Source: Pseudopithomyces maydicus
Taxonomy: Eukaryota > Ascomycota > Dothideomycetes > Pleosporales > Didymosphaeriaceae
Assembly (NCBI GenBank): GCA_026873275.1
Contig: JANTUC010000007.1
Coordinates: forward strand, 1,116,001-1,180,000
Reading direction: 5' to 3'
Length of the DNA: 64,000 nt
Positions 10,005 to 20,544 of the stretch are shown one piece after another. A program made the translations under genes and the position numbers. Within the stretch, counting starts at the first letter, position 1. Every line of letters begins with the position of its first letter. The notes beneath the pieces were generated by a model, which was not told the DNA's origin, made no database searches, and worked only from the letters and a program-made list of their open reading frames with translations.

Positions 10005-12767
10005 CTATGCATCTGCCTTTGGTATCGCAAACCCCAAAACGTATCCTTCCCCGGAAGACGTCTTTGGATCCTGCGGCGCCTGCGTTTCATAAGCCACAAA
10101 GTCTCGACCGTCAGAGGGCATACTAACTCCCATAAACGGCCCGCCGTTCGTTGCGAACATGTTGGCACTCTGCTGCCCGCTCGTGGCCGCTGCGTTCGCC
10201 AGACCATCTGTCTGCATGGGCATGCCGCCCAGATCCATCGGGAAGAACGAATTGGTAGCATCCATGCTTGGCCCTTGGATGTACGAATCCCATGCGTTCC
10301 AGTCAATGTTGTCCGTGCTTGGGAGGTCCATGTTCTGGAACCCGCCGCCGAACAGGTTCGAGAAGGGACTGGGAGCACGGAACTCGCCACTGTTGACTGC
10401 CCCAAAGTTGGCCGTCAGCCCAGTCGCTTGCTGCGGCGCCGGATCGTTGAGCAGATTCGCCATCGACGGCGGATACCGAGTCTCGAACATGTTTGCCGAG
10501 TTGGGCGTCATGCCGCCCGTGCTGAGCATGCCCAGTGTCATGGCAGCGGATGCCTCGGGCCCCACGTTCGCATCGTCCATGGCGTTCGACGTGTTGAAAG
10601 CAGCCGGTCCAAAGTTCTGCTGAGGTGATCGAGACGACGATGATCCGCTCTTGAGTTGACCCAGCATGACACTCAATGTCGCGTGTGCTTTGTAGGCCTC
10701 CATGGAATTCTCCTTTAGCCCATCCCAGATGCTCACAGCCGTCTCGATCGCGTCGATCATCTCGTTTCGTCGGTCTTCGCTCCAATAGTACATGTCGGCC
10801 GATTCTCTCCGCCCCTGACGTTCCTGCCGCGCTGTATGATAAAGATCAGACGATACTATCATGGCAGCCAGTAAAAAGTCCACCGTCGTGAGCGACGAAA
10901 TGAACCATTTGACGTTGCGCAATCGCCCGCCTGGTTGGCATTCTCGATGCAGCGTCGCCTGATGTTGCAACAACTTCATCGACGCATCAATGCATGCTCT
11001 TCTCGAATAGCTAAAGCGAGGATTGACCCTCGACGCCGAGATGAATTTACGATGAAGAACTACCATTATCTTGAGATAGAGTAGATCCAATGTGAATCGT
11101 TGCATGATCAGTGTCGATGGATCCCGCGCCGACTCGTCCATGGAACGGATCTTGAGGTGTGGGGACACTCTATCGTGCAAATCGCGCGCTTGGTTGTCAA
11201 GCTTCATCACCTCCTCGTAAGAGGCGCATGTGAGAACTTCGGTGAGCTCGATGGCTTCCCCCAATTTGTATATCAACCGTGTCCGGTTGATCAAGAACAA
11301 TGTCGGCGTAGCTTCTTCTTCCGGTCTCGAAGGTGGCAAGAGACTCATGTCCTCGAAAAGCTCGTCATCGAAGATGTTGCGCGGGATCTCCGTGTTTGTG
11401 TCGCGTGGGCGGACAACTGGTGGCAATCCTGCTTGGGAAGAGAAAAGCAAGTCCATGGAACGAATGGCAGCCCACACCCTTCGCCGCATCTCTCCTTGGA
11501 AAACGGTGATGCCCGGGTAAGGCCCCGAATCTCGGTGCAGACCCATTCTCATGGCCAGCCGGACTACTATGCCAGTGCTCACCAGCATACCGGCCTGGGC
11601 GTCTCTGCTGCGCGCATAGTCGGCGTACGTGTGGAGGATCATCGTCTCCATCATGTTGGTGATGGGTGAGGTGATGTCTGCTGCTGCCAGGCATTGCGCC
11701 GTGTACTCGCGATACTCGCTCGACATGGCCCACGACCGCCCTCTGTATTCCGGGGGCTCGTCCCCAGCCCGCGTGTATGATTGTAGAGCTATGCACATCA
11801 TGGAAAACACCAGGCCGAGCCAGATGACAGGCGTATCGTTGGGGTTCATCCAATGTCTATCGTATTCTTTTTGAAAGGTTGGCCCGTGTATGATGTGGAT
11901 ACCCGGGTCGTACGTGTTGAAGTATCTCGAGACCAGAATATCGGCGGTCTGTTTAGGAGGGAATCGCTGGAGGAGCTCGGGCTGTGACATGGGTTTCTGG
12001 CTGCCGAAAAGGAAGGCGGTGCCGACATTCTGGTCGTCGGCATGTGCCTGCTTGTAGCGTTTGAGCTGCTCGTCGTACTGCTTCTTGTGGTCGTGGAAAT
12101 AGTTCTTGACCTCGGATATCTACCGAAAATCAGCTGGGGTGGAAGACGGGGTGCGGTCGGAACATACCTCTCCCAGGATGGCGTACCAATGGGCTTCGGA
12201 GGCGAAGATGGCACGGTTGTTGTCCACCTTCATTACGCCAATCGACTTGGTGACGTGCTCGACCTCGCTCTCGTCGCCGGCGTCTTCCTCGGGTATCGAC
12301 TCTGGGCTGATGTCGTACGAGTGTTCGACGGAGCCATTGCTACCGGAGAGGCTGGCGGCAATGGCTGCTTGGGCGGCGGCCGGTCCAGCACTCTGGGCGC
12401 CATTGGTCATCAGAGAAAGAACCAATCCTTCAAGACGGTCAATGCGGTTTTGCATGTCATCTGGAGTGGTGGCGGAGCCAGTGCTGGATGCGCTCTTCTT
12501 ACGGTTGCCTGGAGTTGCGTACGTACATGATGCCGTGTCCCCCCGCTTGGTGCAGTTGTCGCAAGGGTGGCCGCGGTTGCATTTCAGCCTGGACACAAGA
12601 TGATCAGCATTGGCTGGGAGGGGCTGGGGACGGACCAAGCCTACTTGCGGTGTCTGCAGGGCCCGCAGGACAGAGGGACGCGATTGCGCTTGCGGACGAC
12701 CCTGAATTGGGGGTCGGGGGCGAGTGGCCCGAATTTGACGATGTGGTCGAGGGCGGAGTGGGGGCAT
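10005..12767 (-). CDS. Large Zn2Cys6 transcription factor, two frame breaks in exon 1
   Basis: Exons 12767-12645, 12588-12168 and 12119-10005 encode about 886 residues if two lost bases are allowed. The zinc cluster spans an intron: RKRNRVPLSCGPCRHRK joined to LKCNRGHPCDNCTKRGDT. A coiled segment (DRLEGLVLSLM) and the motif AHWYAILGE-ISEVKNYFHD follow, then the fungal_trans-type helical domain (RRRVWAAIRSMDLLFSSQAG at about residue 370) and a long Gln/Asn/Met-rich tail. The ATG at 12767 opens an MPPTPPS-like Ser/Pro leader only if one G is added to each of the five-base runs at 12760-12764 and 12709-12713; the exon 1 phase then fits exactly. The target is unknown. The architecture is widely conserved among filamentous fungi. 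Confidence 0.85.
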
Positions 12768-13860
12768 TGCGAGCAGCGAGACGGAGGGATCGGAGTTAAG
12801 GCTAAAGCCGCGCGGTGTGAAGGGCGGGATGCGCTCGAGAGAGGCGCTGCTTTGCTGGGATGGACAGATGGGCGAATAGATGAGTGGACGACCGGGGCTG
12901 CCGTTGCAGGGGCTGGTAGTAGCAGTAGCAGCAGCAGTAGCAGCGGCGGTGGTGGTTGTGGAGGTGGTGGTAGCGGTAGCAGGTCTACCGGTGATGCAGG
13001 ACGAGGGTGCCAAAGGTCGCTGCTGCGCGTGCAGGCTTCGGCGGCCTTTATATCTTTCGGGAGGAGCGTCCTGGGTGCACGCCAAGCTGGACAGTAGGTA
13101 TCGTCGTCCTCAGCTCGGGACGGACACGGTGCCTCTTGTTTCCTCGCGAGGCGGGTTGCGCTGCGGCGACGGCGTATCAGGAAGCAGCAACGGTGCGCGG
13201 GCTGCACTCGATCAACCCCAGGGCGCAGAGCAGCGCGTCGTCGGCCAGGGCACAGCGCTCCTCGACGACGATGTGTAGCCCGTCTGCTCCTCCTGCCATC
13301 AGCCTTCGCGCCGCCGGTAGAGACTGCGGTGCTACTCACCCTCGCTCTCGACGTCACTCTCCCTCTGTCGAAGCTTTGCCGCCGCTGCACAAATGTGGCT
13401 GCACCGCCTGTGTGGTCAATCGTATCGCTGCAAGCGCTGTCGCTGGGGCGGGCCGGGGGACGTCGTGGCACAGGTGGGCTCAGAGAGGGTCGAGGTTGAG
13501 GTTGGGCGCATTATTAACTCCGTCTTCTTTCAGACCGCCAAGAGCGCTTCTACTATCAACCCTCCAGCGCTCCCATCGTCACCACCTGCAAGCTTCTCTC
13601 CATGCAGCCCGTCTGACTAAGCCCTGATGCAAGCACCCGTTTATGACTCACACACCGGCTCTCCTAGCCCCCCAGCAGTGCGTGTGCGGCCAGCCGGCCG
13701 ACCTGCTCGTCCTTGCGACTTCCCAGGTCGGAGGCGGGGCTGGGGCCGACAAGCCACTGAGCTCATCACCCAATCCTGTGCCGACAATAGCCAGTTAGAC
13801 TACCTACCCTACCACGACCCACACTGCAGGTAGGTACTGCACCAGTGTCCAAGTACACCC
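12768..13860. other. Regulator promoter region and AlkB 3' flank
   Basis: About 1.1 kb, GC-rich. Long open frames here are by-products of base composition. A mixed AGC/AGT/GGT trinucleotide tract lies at about 12915-12990, probably in the 5' untranslated leader of the regulator. Confidence 0.5.
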
Positions 13861-14802
13861 TCAAGCCTCTCCGTCTCCACTGACCATTGCCTTCTTCGCC
13901 GCATCCCATCGAAACACACCCCCGCTCCCGACATTGTACTGGTAGTAGTTCTCCGTCCCACCCTTCACCATCGCTTTGCGGAACGTGATGTTGATCCTGC
14001 CCTTCTTCGCCTCGTCCCCCGCCCTCTTTGGGATGCTGTGCAGCCACATGCTCTGCGTCTTGCCCCTCATGAGCACCATATCGCCTGGCCCAAGAGCCAG
14101 CTTGATCGCCTTGGGCACCGCCCCTGCCCCGGCGCCTGGTGGCATCGGCTTGTGCTTCATCAGAAAATCACGCTTTGCACCCAGCGACAAGGACGCGATG
14201 GCTGGATTGGCACCGAGAAAGCGTTCGTCGTCCGAGTGGTACGAGATCGAGTCCTGGCCGTCTGCGTAGTAATTCACGAGACAGAAATTGTAGACTTCAC
14301 CCGTCGTGCCCTCGGTCAGCTTGCGGAGATGATCGAGAGCCTGCGGTATGGGTCGCGGTAGGCACTTGTACCTCCCCTTCTCCACGCTCTTTCCCGATTG
14401 GGCATCGACGATTTCTCCCGTCGTCTCATCAAATCTCGACGTGTCGTCCACGCCGAAGACCGTCGTGTAACGCGGCGTGTTGATCTGCGTCTCTACCGCT
14501 CCGCGCTTGATCTGGTACTGGACGCGATAGAAGGGTAGCTCTTGACGGAGGAATTCGAAAAGCCCAGGGGCAATGGCCGATGGTATGTAAGGCTGATAGT
14601 AGACCATGTCCAGATCCACCTGGTCCCTCATAGACTTTCCCTCTTCGGCTGGAGCAAAGGCCAGCTGCTCTTGCACGTCGCGTGGGAGGTGCGCTATCGG
14701 ATGGGGATACGAAGGGTGATTGGAAACACCCGTGCTGGCCTCATATTTGGGTTTCTTGGGCGTCGAGGGCTTGAAGAAGGAGTCTATCGCACCACGCTTC
14801 AT
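13861..14802 (-). CDS. AlkB-like Fe(II)/2-oxoglutarate dioxygenase (ALKBH2/3 type)
   Basis: A single exon of 313 residues. The core contains the iron ligands H189 and D191 (YHSDDE) and H255 (MWLHSIP), and the 2-oxoglutarate-binding pair in RINITFR (269-275). The NYYADGQDSISYHSDDERF block is the hallmark of ALKBH2/3-type enzymes, which repair alkylated DNA or RNA bases by oxidative demethylation. TPRYTTVFG at 109-117 matches the substrate-loop region. The N-terminus, KRGAIDSFFKPS, resembles a PCNA-binding box, followed by a basic PKKPK. A role in nuclear DNA alkylation repair is inferred. There is no frame break. Confidence 0.93.
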   Translation of the reverse strand: MKRGAIDSFFKPSTPKKPKYEASTGVSNHPSYPHPIAHLPRDVQEQLAFAPAEEGKSMRDQVDLDMVYYQPYIPSAIAPGLFEFLRQELPFYRVQYQIKRGAVETQINTPRYTTVFGVDDTSRFDETTGEIVDAQSGKSVEKGRYKCLPRPIPQALDHLRKLTEGTTGEVYNFCLVNYYADGQDSISYHSDDERFLGANPAIASLSLGAKRDFLMKHKPMPPGAGAGAVPKAIKLALGPGDMVLMRGKTQSMWLHSIPKRAGDEAKKGRINITFRKAMVKGGTENYYQYNVGSGGVFRWDAAKKAMVSGDGEA

Positions 14803-15420
14803 GTTGACGGTAGCAGGCCGTACGAAATAACGCCTTCTGTTCTGAGTCTGTTCTTCTCCACGCGGCGCCTATCTTGACAACTTGTGGCGGGCAATAATTC
14901 TGACAGGGTTGTATTTTAATTGTGTGAATTAACAAACGCCCTTTCGTGGGATGCAAAAAGTATATCGTAGAGCTGATGAGCCTCGGTTCGCAAATGCGAA
15001 AGTCCTCAGGCCCATTTCCTACACGCCTAATGAAGCCCATCAATGATGTCATTATCAAAGTCGCGTTTGCCTAAACACCCCAAGGTTCGCGCCTTCTGGA
15101 CCCGCGAAGTACCACCACGTCGATCGTACTCGAAGTCTGAACATCTAGTCTAAAGTGATAGAGTTGAACCCAGATCCTCCACGCCTTTCGCCTTGTCACT
15201 CGCGAAGCCTCGTTGGCTAATCTCGTACAAGGATGGGAACTAACCCTGGATATTCTGCAAGGCACTGCGCTAACCCCCAATTTTTGGTCAGACAAAACCC
15301 TCGGATGGGCAGGTCCATCGCCTCCGCCTAGTGCTATTTGGGCTTTTGCGGGGTTTATGCGAGTTCTATATAGCAACCACATTTCCCCGTTTATGCTCGA
15401 TGGAGACGATAAAAAAAACT
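14803..15420. other. Divergent promoter, AlkB-like and protease genes
   Basis: About 620 bases between divergent starts. A TATA-like CTATATAG lies at about 15367, some 50 bases before the protease ATG. Nothing else was seen. Confidence 0.5.
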
Positions 15421-16692
15421 ATGGCACTCTCCACATCCAGTCGTTTGTTCGCATATGCCAGCCTCGGACAAGTTCTAGCTTTGGGAGTGCAGGATGGAGC
15501 CATCAAACATGGTCATATTGATGGGGTAACTGCCAGCAGGGCTCATACCATCAAAATACCAGTATATAACGACATGGCAAAACAAGTAGGCTAGTCGATG
15601 CAATGATTATGCTGATCCCAATACTGAATTCTTCCAGCATCTTTCCATCAACATCACAGTTGGTACACCACCGCAGGAATTCTCTATCATGCCTGATACC
15701 GCTTCACCGTTTCTCTGGGTTCCATCAGCATCCTCCCCTGCGTGTACACCTAATTGCCCTTTGCCGGTCTGGAATCCGAATGCTTCTTTAACAGCAGTAG
15801 ACATACATGAAATCTTCAATGCCTCATATGGTCTCACACCCGACAATATCATGCTGGGCGAATTCTATAACGATACAATCGGTATCGGGGTGCGCAAATT
15901 CCCCAACACCCCGTCGCACTTGTAGAAGTCATCGACACCATCTACGATGCCCAAACGTGGGGCATAGTCGGTCTAGGGAGCAATCTGGTTAACAGAGACG
16001 TGAATGCATCGGTAGTCTTATGGGACTATCTTCATCGACTTGGCTTCATCCAAAAGCGGCTGTTCAGCGTTTGGTTAAATAGTCAAGATGCCAAAGAGGG
16101 TGCCATCCTCTTTGGTGGCGTAGACAAATCCAAGGCCAAGGGCAAACTGAGAAGCTCGCCCTTGGCCTCCATCGTACCGACTCCAAGTGGCAATGATTTC
16201 GCCGAATGGTCGGTCACGCTGAGCTCGCTTACCAGACATCATGGAAACTCCAGCTACGAAGAACCGATTATCAATAGGACATATACCGCACTTCTTGACA
16301 CTGGATCGCCCAACATTTATGTTCCGCAGGATTTATACGAGACGATTGCTGCGCCCTTGAATGTCACACTGCGTACATATCGAAACACCTCCTATGTCCC
16401 TTGCTCGTTCCGCTCCTCGTCTGACTCGCTACGATTTGAATTCGCGGGTAAAGATGGTGCGCAAGGACCCCGGATTCGCGTGCCATACAGCGAGATCATC
16501 TATCGATTCGGCATGCCAGCAAACTTGGGTGAAGTGAGGAGCGAGGATGGGACAGAGCTGTGCTATTTGGGTGTACTGTCGGCCCAAGGTTTGCCAATTG
16601 CATTGCTAGGCAATACATTTATCCGGAGTGCATATGTAGTGTACGACGCGGATAATCTTGAGTTGCGGATGGCGCAGTCAAAATGGGAGTAA
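15421..16692 (+). CDS. Pepsin-family (A1) aspartic protease, possible frame break
   Basis: Exon 15421-15585 carries a signal-peptide-like N-terminus (LFAYASLGQVLALG), then HTIKIPVYNDMAKQ; exon 2 runs from 15638 to 16692. The TVGTPPQEFSIMPDTASPFLWVPS block holds the first catalytic Asp, but as DTAS rather than DTGS. The second, ALLDTGSPNIYVP, is canonical, and GIVGLGSN and LLGNTFIRSAYVVYD are also family hallmarks. The frame breaks at 15887-15890: one extra G gives GAQIPQHPVALVEV in frame. A 44-nt GT-AG intron (15882-15925) would also restore phase. The protein is likely secreted or wall-bound, with several N-glycosylation sequons and no clear GPI signal. Confidence 0.85.
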
Positions 16693-16930
16693 TAGGCCTG
16701 TTCGTCCGATTTATTCAGAATGCAGATTCGATGGTTCCCGAAGCATTGTCCTGCTCGAGGCTTTCTTATGATTAGAAAACGACTCGTGAGATGTACCTCG
16801 GCTCGTTTCGGATCCACCCCACTCACTTGTCTAGCTTTCTTTTTGAACATTGCTCTGCGATCCGACCTCTCTGTCTACTCGCAATCACATCTAGAATAAC
16901 CGTATTTGTACAGTCACCATAATCACGACC

Positions 16931-17399
16931 ATGTCTGCTCCCTTCGACGTCATTGCCATTCTTTCTCCCAAGCCAGGAAAGGCGGATAGAGTATGGCCTT
17001 TCAAATCTCAATGCCTGACCCCATACTGACAGCTATCGTAGGTCGAAGAGCTTTTGAAAAATGCGCGGAGCTAGTCAAAGAAAAGGAGCCAGGAACTTTG
17101 AGGTACCAGATCAATCGTGAGACCAAAGGCGAAGCGCCGTCCATCGTGGTGCTGGAAACGTACGTTAGCGTCAGCTTTTTCTTTGCCAACTCTTCTCACT
17201 CGCTATTATGATACATTGACAACAACATGAGCTAATGTTTTCACTGTTCAGGTACAAAGACATGGCCTCCATGCAGGCACATGGAACAAGCGACTATTTC
17301 AAGGAGCTGGGAACCACTGTCAAGGAGGAAGAATTATTGGCCGAACCTATGAAGATTCTATTTACCAAGGATGTTGGCGGATACATCAGCAAATTGTAG
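16931..17399 (+). CDS. ABM-domain (antibiotic biosynthesis monooxygenase-like) protein, frame break
   Basis: Exons 16931-16990, 17042-17159 and 17252-17399 give about 108 residues. MSAPFDVIAILSPKPGKADR followed by VEELLK and a helix (CAELVKEKEPGTLRYQI) then YKDMASMQAHGTSDYF is the dimeric ferredoxin-like ABM fold. Such small cofactor-free proteins oxidise quinol-like compounds or simply bind ligands. The frame is broken in the A5 run at 17057-17061; one more A restores KKCAEL and the phase of exon 2. No alternative splice rescued it. The gene lies 238 bases after the protease, in the same direction. Confidence 0.82.
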
Positions 17400-18252
17400 A
17401 ATCAGCATGAATCTCGTGCTCGTTGAGAATTGCATCATGTATCATCATGCCCTTGACGCTCACGTTCTTCATGCGCTGTCTCGAATTGCCACGACTTGAA
17501 CCGACTTTATTTCTCCAGGTCTACTTTTCGCGCGCGTACCCAAGGCAGCAGTGACATAGATATGTTTTGGTCGGGTAAGCTTTTAGTGGTGAAGTTGGGG
17601 CCTAGGTAAGGAGCCGTGGTTCAAGACACACCGCAAGCCTTTGGTCATTTTGCAGATGAAATAGAAAAAAAAGGTTTTGGCTTGCATACAAACGCAAGAC
17701 AATTTATCTTTGCTTCCTCAAAATATCCAATGTAAATTCAAAAATCAATGCGGCTCTGGTATATCTTCGAGTCTACAATTGACAAAGGCTTACTTTGGAT
17801 TATGTCATGCTATCTATCTGCACTGTAAGGTTTGTGGTCAAGAATCTCATACCTCCATGATTATCATCAAGTTCAAACTAGGTAGACAGATACCCAAAAT
17901 AGGAAAGAAAGTCATCTTGTTTGATTCCAAAAAAGTCGTTAAGTTTATTCAAATAGTCCCCTTTCTCAGCCCAGACCTTCGCTGTCTACCGCGCTGGTAT
18001 TTCATTGGTTTGTCTACTATGCTGAAAAAGTATTGAAGAGCATCTGTGAATGGAGCAAAGTGTGGTGAAGCGCGCTAGTGTGAGAATGGTTTAGCTTTAT
18101 CTGCTTCTTCTTGTTAAGCTTTCCATCCTCGAGAGTGTCGCTGCCATCTTCCTGCCATCTTTAGCCAGCATGAAGGTCATTGTAAAGACTCAATACTTCG
18201 TTTAGCGATAAGAACGAGTACATATACTATAGGTATTGTACAAATTGACGCG
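17400..18252. other. Intergenic
   Basis: About 850 bases with moderate AT content. A 119-codon frame at 17677-18036 has no recognisable domain and is not called. It holds the promoter of the regulator at 18253. Confidence 0.5.
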
Positions 18253-20030
18253 ATGCCACCTGACCGCGGTCGCGCATCGAAAGCCTGTGCTGCATGTCGA
18301 AAGCAGAAGACACGATGCTATGAAACCACTCCCGGTGAGTTCCGATATGACGAAACAAGAGCTTGATCCATGCTGATTCTCAAGGCCGGGCATGCTTACG
18401 CTGTGACCGTCTTGGTCAAGAGTGCTCGTTAAGCGCCGACACTCCATACTCTCGGCCTCCGACATTAGATGTAAACGGTAACAGTGATGGAAATGGTATC
18501 ACCGATTACAGACTCGAACGGCTCGAAAATCTTGTGTATGAACTTGCCAAACGACTGGAGTACGTAGAGTCAGAGGTCAACCAGGAAGAGGGGAAGACCG
18601 CCAAGAACCATCCACCTTTGGATGTCACGGCTCTTTTGAATCCTGAAACTGGGGCCAGTGAACAAGCTTCTGCACCGTTATTCGTTCTTCGCGATGTTAC
18701 AGCTCAGTCTGGTATCCGGCGTACAGACGGGACGGCAACGAACACACCATCACAAGGTCTATCCGACGACATCATATTGAAAGGGCTCATTAGTGAACAA
18801 GATGCAACATCTTTACTGGCTCTGTTTCACGAGAATTACGGAAGATGGGTGTCGTTTGATGCAGCCGTGCCGATCACACGTTTGCTTGAAGACGTGCGAA
18901 AGTCTCCGCTGTTACTTACCGCTTGCTGCCTGATCGCTGTTCGTCATGTATCGCAAGAACTGGCATCTCGCCTCGCCCCAAAGTTATTTCAGGATGCGAA
19001 GGTGCTTCTTTCCCAAGCGATGCTCAGCGTCCCGCAACCTCTTGAGTTCTTCCAGGCTTCACTTGTGCTTAGTTTATGGTCAACAACTATCGGACAACTT
19101 CCTTTAGGAATTGACAGCTGGTTGCTCAGCGGGTTTGCCCTTCAACACAGCATTGCAAGCGGTCTCTTTCCTTTCGCAAGAGGAATCCGTAGCACGGCCC
19201 TGAAACAGCACGAACTGGACCGCTTATGCATTTGGAATCACCTGTGCTTAGTCCACCTTCACTACTGCGTCGGTACGCGTCGTAAGACTGTACTCGACGA
19301 AGAAGATATAAACCGCTGCAGGCTTGTTCTAGAATCGAACAACGCGACAAATTTTGAGTCCAGAATGGTTGCAGAAGTATTCCTATATTGGGTAATCTAT
19401 CGGAACTGCAGCATGTCTACCGATCTTCCGAAGACACAGGAGTCCCTCCATCGGTGGAAAGAGGAATGGGGCTGGCTTCTGGATCAACCGCGGAGCCAAT
19501 TCGTGCAAATGGGATACTACTTCGCTCAATTGATGGCTTACGATCAGTCTCTGAAAACAGGCTCCTCTGCTGTACGAGAGTCACTTCTCTCCGAGATGGT
19601 ACGGCTTTCAACAGCGATCATCAAACTCGCGATGAGCACAACCGACGAACGAACGCGTCATCTCACAGATCATATATACCATATGATTAGCTTCGCAGCA
19701 GTCACGCTATGTCGATTGCTCAATATTTATGAGGAGCAATTGTCTTTGTCACACGACCTCCAAAGGCTCGATGAAACCGTGTTGTCCCTCGTATCGTGGC
19801 TGCATGCCATTGGCTTTCCTTGCCATGTAGCCTATACCATGGGAGATGTGGTGGCTGCTTTCCACAAGAAGCTGCGTCCAAACACAGGACCAAGCCCCAA
19901 TACATCATACGCCGGAGTGGACCCTGCAATACAAGACGACTTTGCACAACTATTTCCAGAATTCTACGGTACAACTTCTTTCGATCTGATCAACGGGTCA
20001 ATGCTGCCTGACTTCCAGCCTCTTGTATGA
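18253..20030 (+). CDS. Zn2Cys6 transcription factor
   Basis: Exons 18253-18334 and 18385-20030 encode 575 residues. The zinc cluster is split by a 50-nt intron: CAACRKQKTRCYETTPG joined to RACLRCDRLGQEC. A coiled coil follows (YRLERLENLVYELAKRLEYV), which probably mediates dimerisation. The long helical middle domain includes LLTACCLIAVRHVSQELA and QASLVLSLWSTTIGQLPLG, as in War1-like and related regulators. The C-terminus is short. Only the class, not the target, can be read. There is no frame defect. Confidence 0.9.
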
Positions 20031-20544
20031 CAGGCTCACCAGCGTTGTATACATGGTTTACATTTGATATCTGTCAATGTAGCCCATCACGTCACTTTTC
20101 AACAGTTCGAACCTCATTTCCATGAGTGTTATCTCCTAACGATTTACATGCTTTCGGGCCCTTCGCTCAGAGGAAAGGACATAAGCATGCGAGAACTCGC
20201 GTGCTCGGCATTAGTACCGTGCCCCATGCCGTATCTTGGTCAAATAGAAGCTATCGTAGTTATTGGCCTAGCTAGATCATGCATAATCAGACCATAGAAC
20301 ATAAACCAATCAAGCACAGACACGCTGGAAAAGGGTGAGCACCAACAATCAGTAGCGAGCATGACGAAACACAGGAAAATGTTAAGAAGGAGTTCGCACA
20401 ATTCCATGAAACGCCTGGACATTTAGGGCAGGGTGCTTGGACGACAGAATGGCCGGACAGGAAGCTGCAATAAGGATGCTAGATTTTGCGATCCGTGAGG
20501 AAATTTATGACAGGATTCAAGCCATGCTCTTTATTTTCTTGTTC
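20031..20544. other. Intergenic, convergent 3' flanks
   Basis: About 510 bases between convergent gene ends. Short frames only, nothing supported. Confidence 0.5.

Noticed and set aside
12641..13471. 276-codon minus frame rich in Pro and Arg
   Set aside because: Only its last 30 codons are real (zinc-cluster exon); the rest is GC-rich leader without a supported start.
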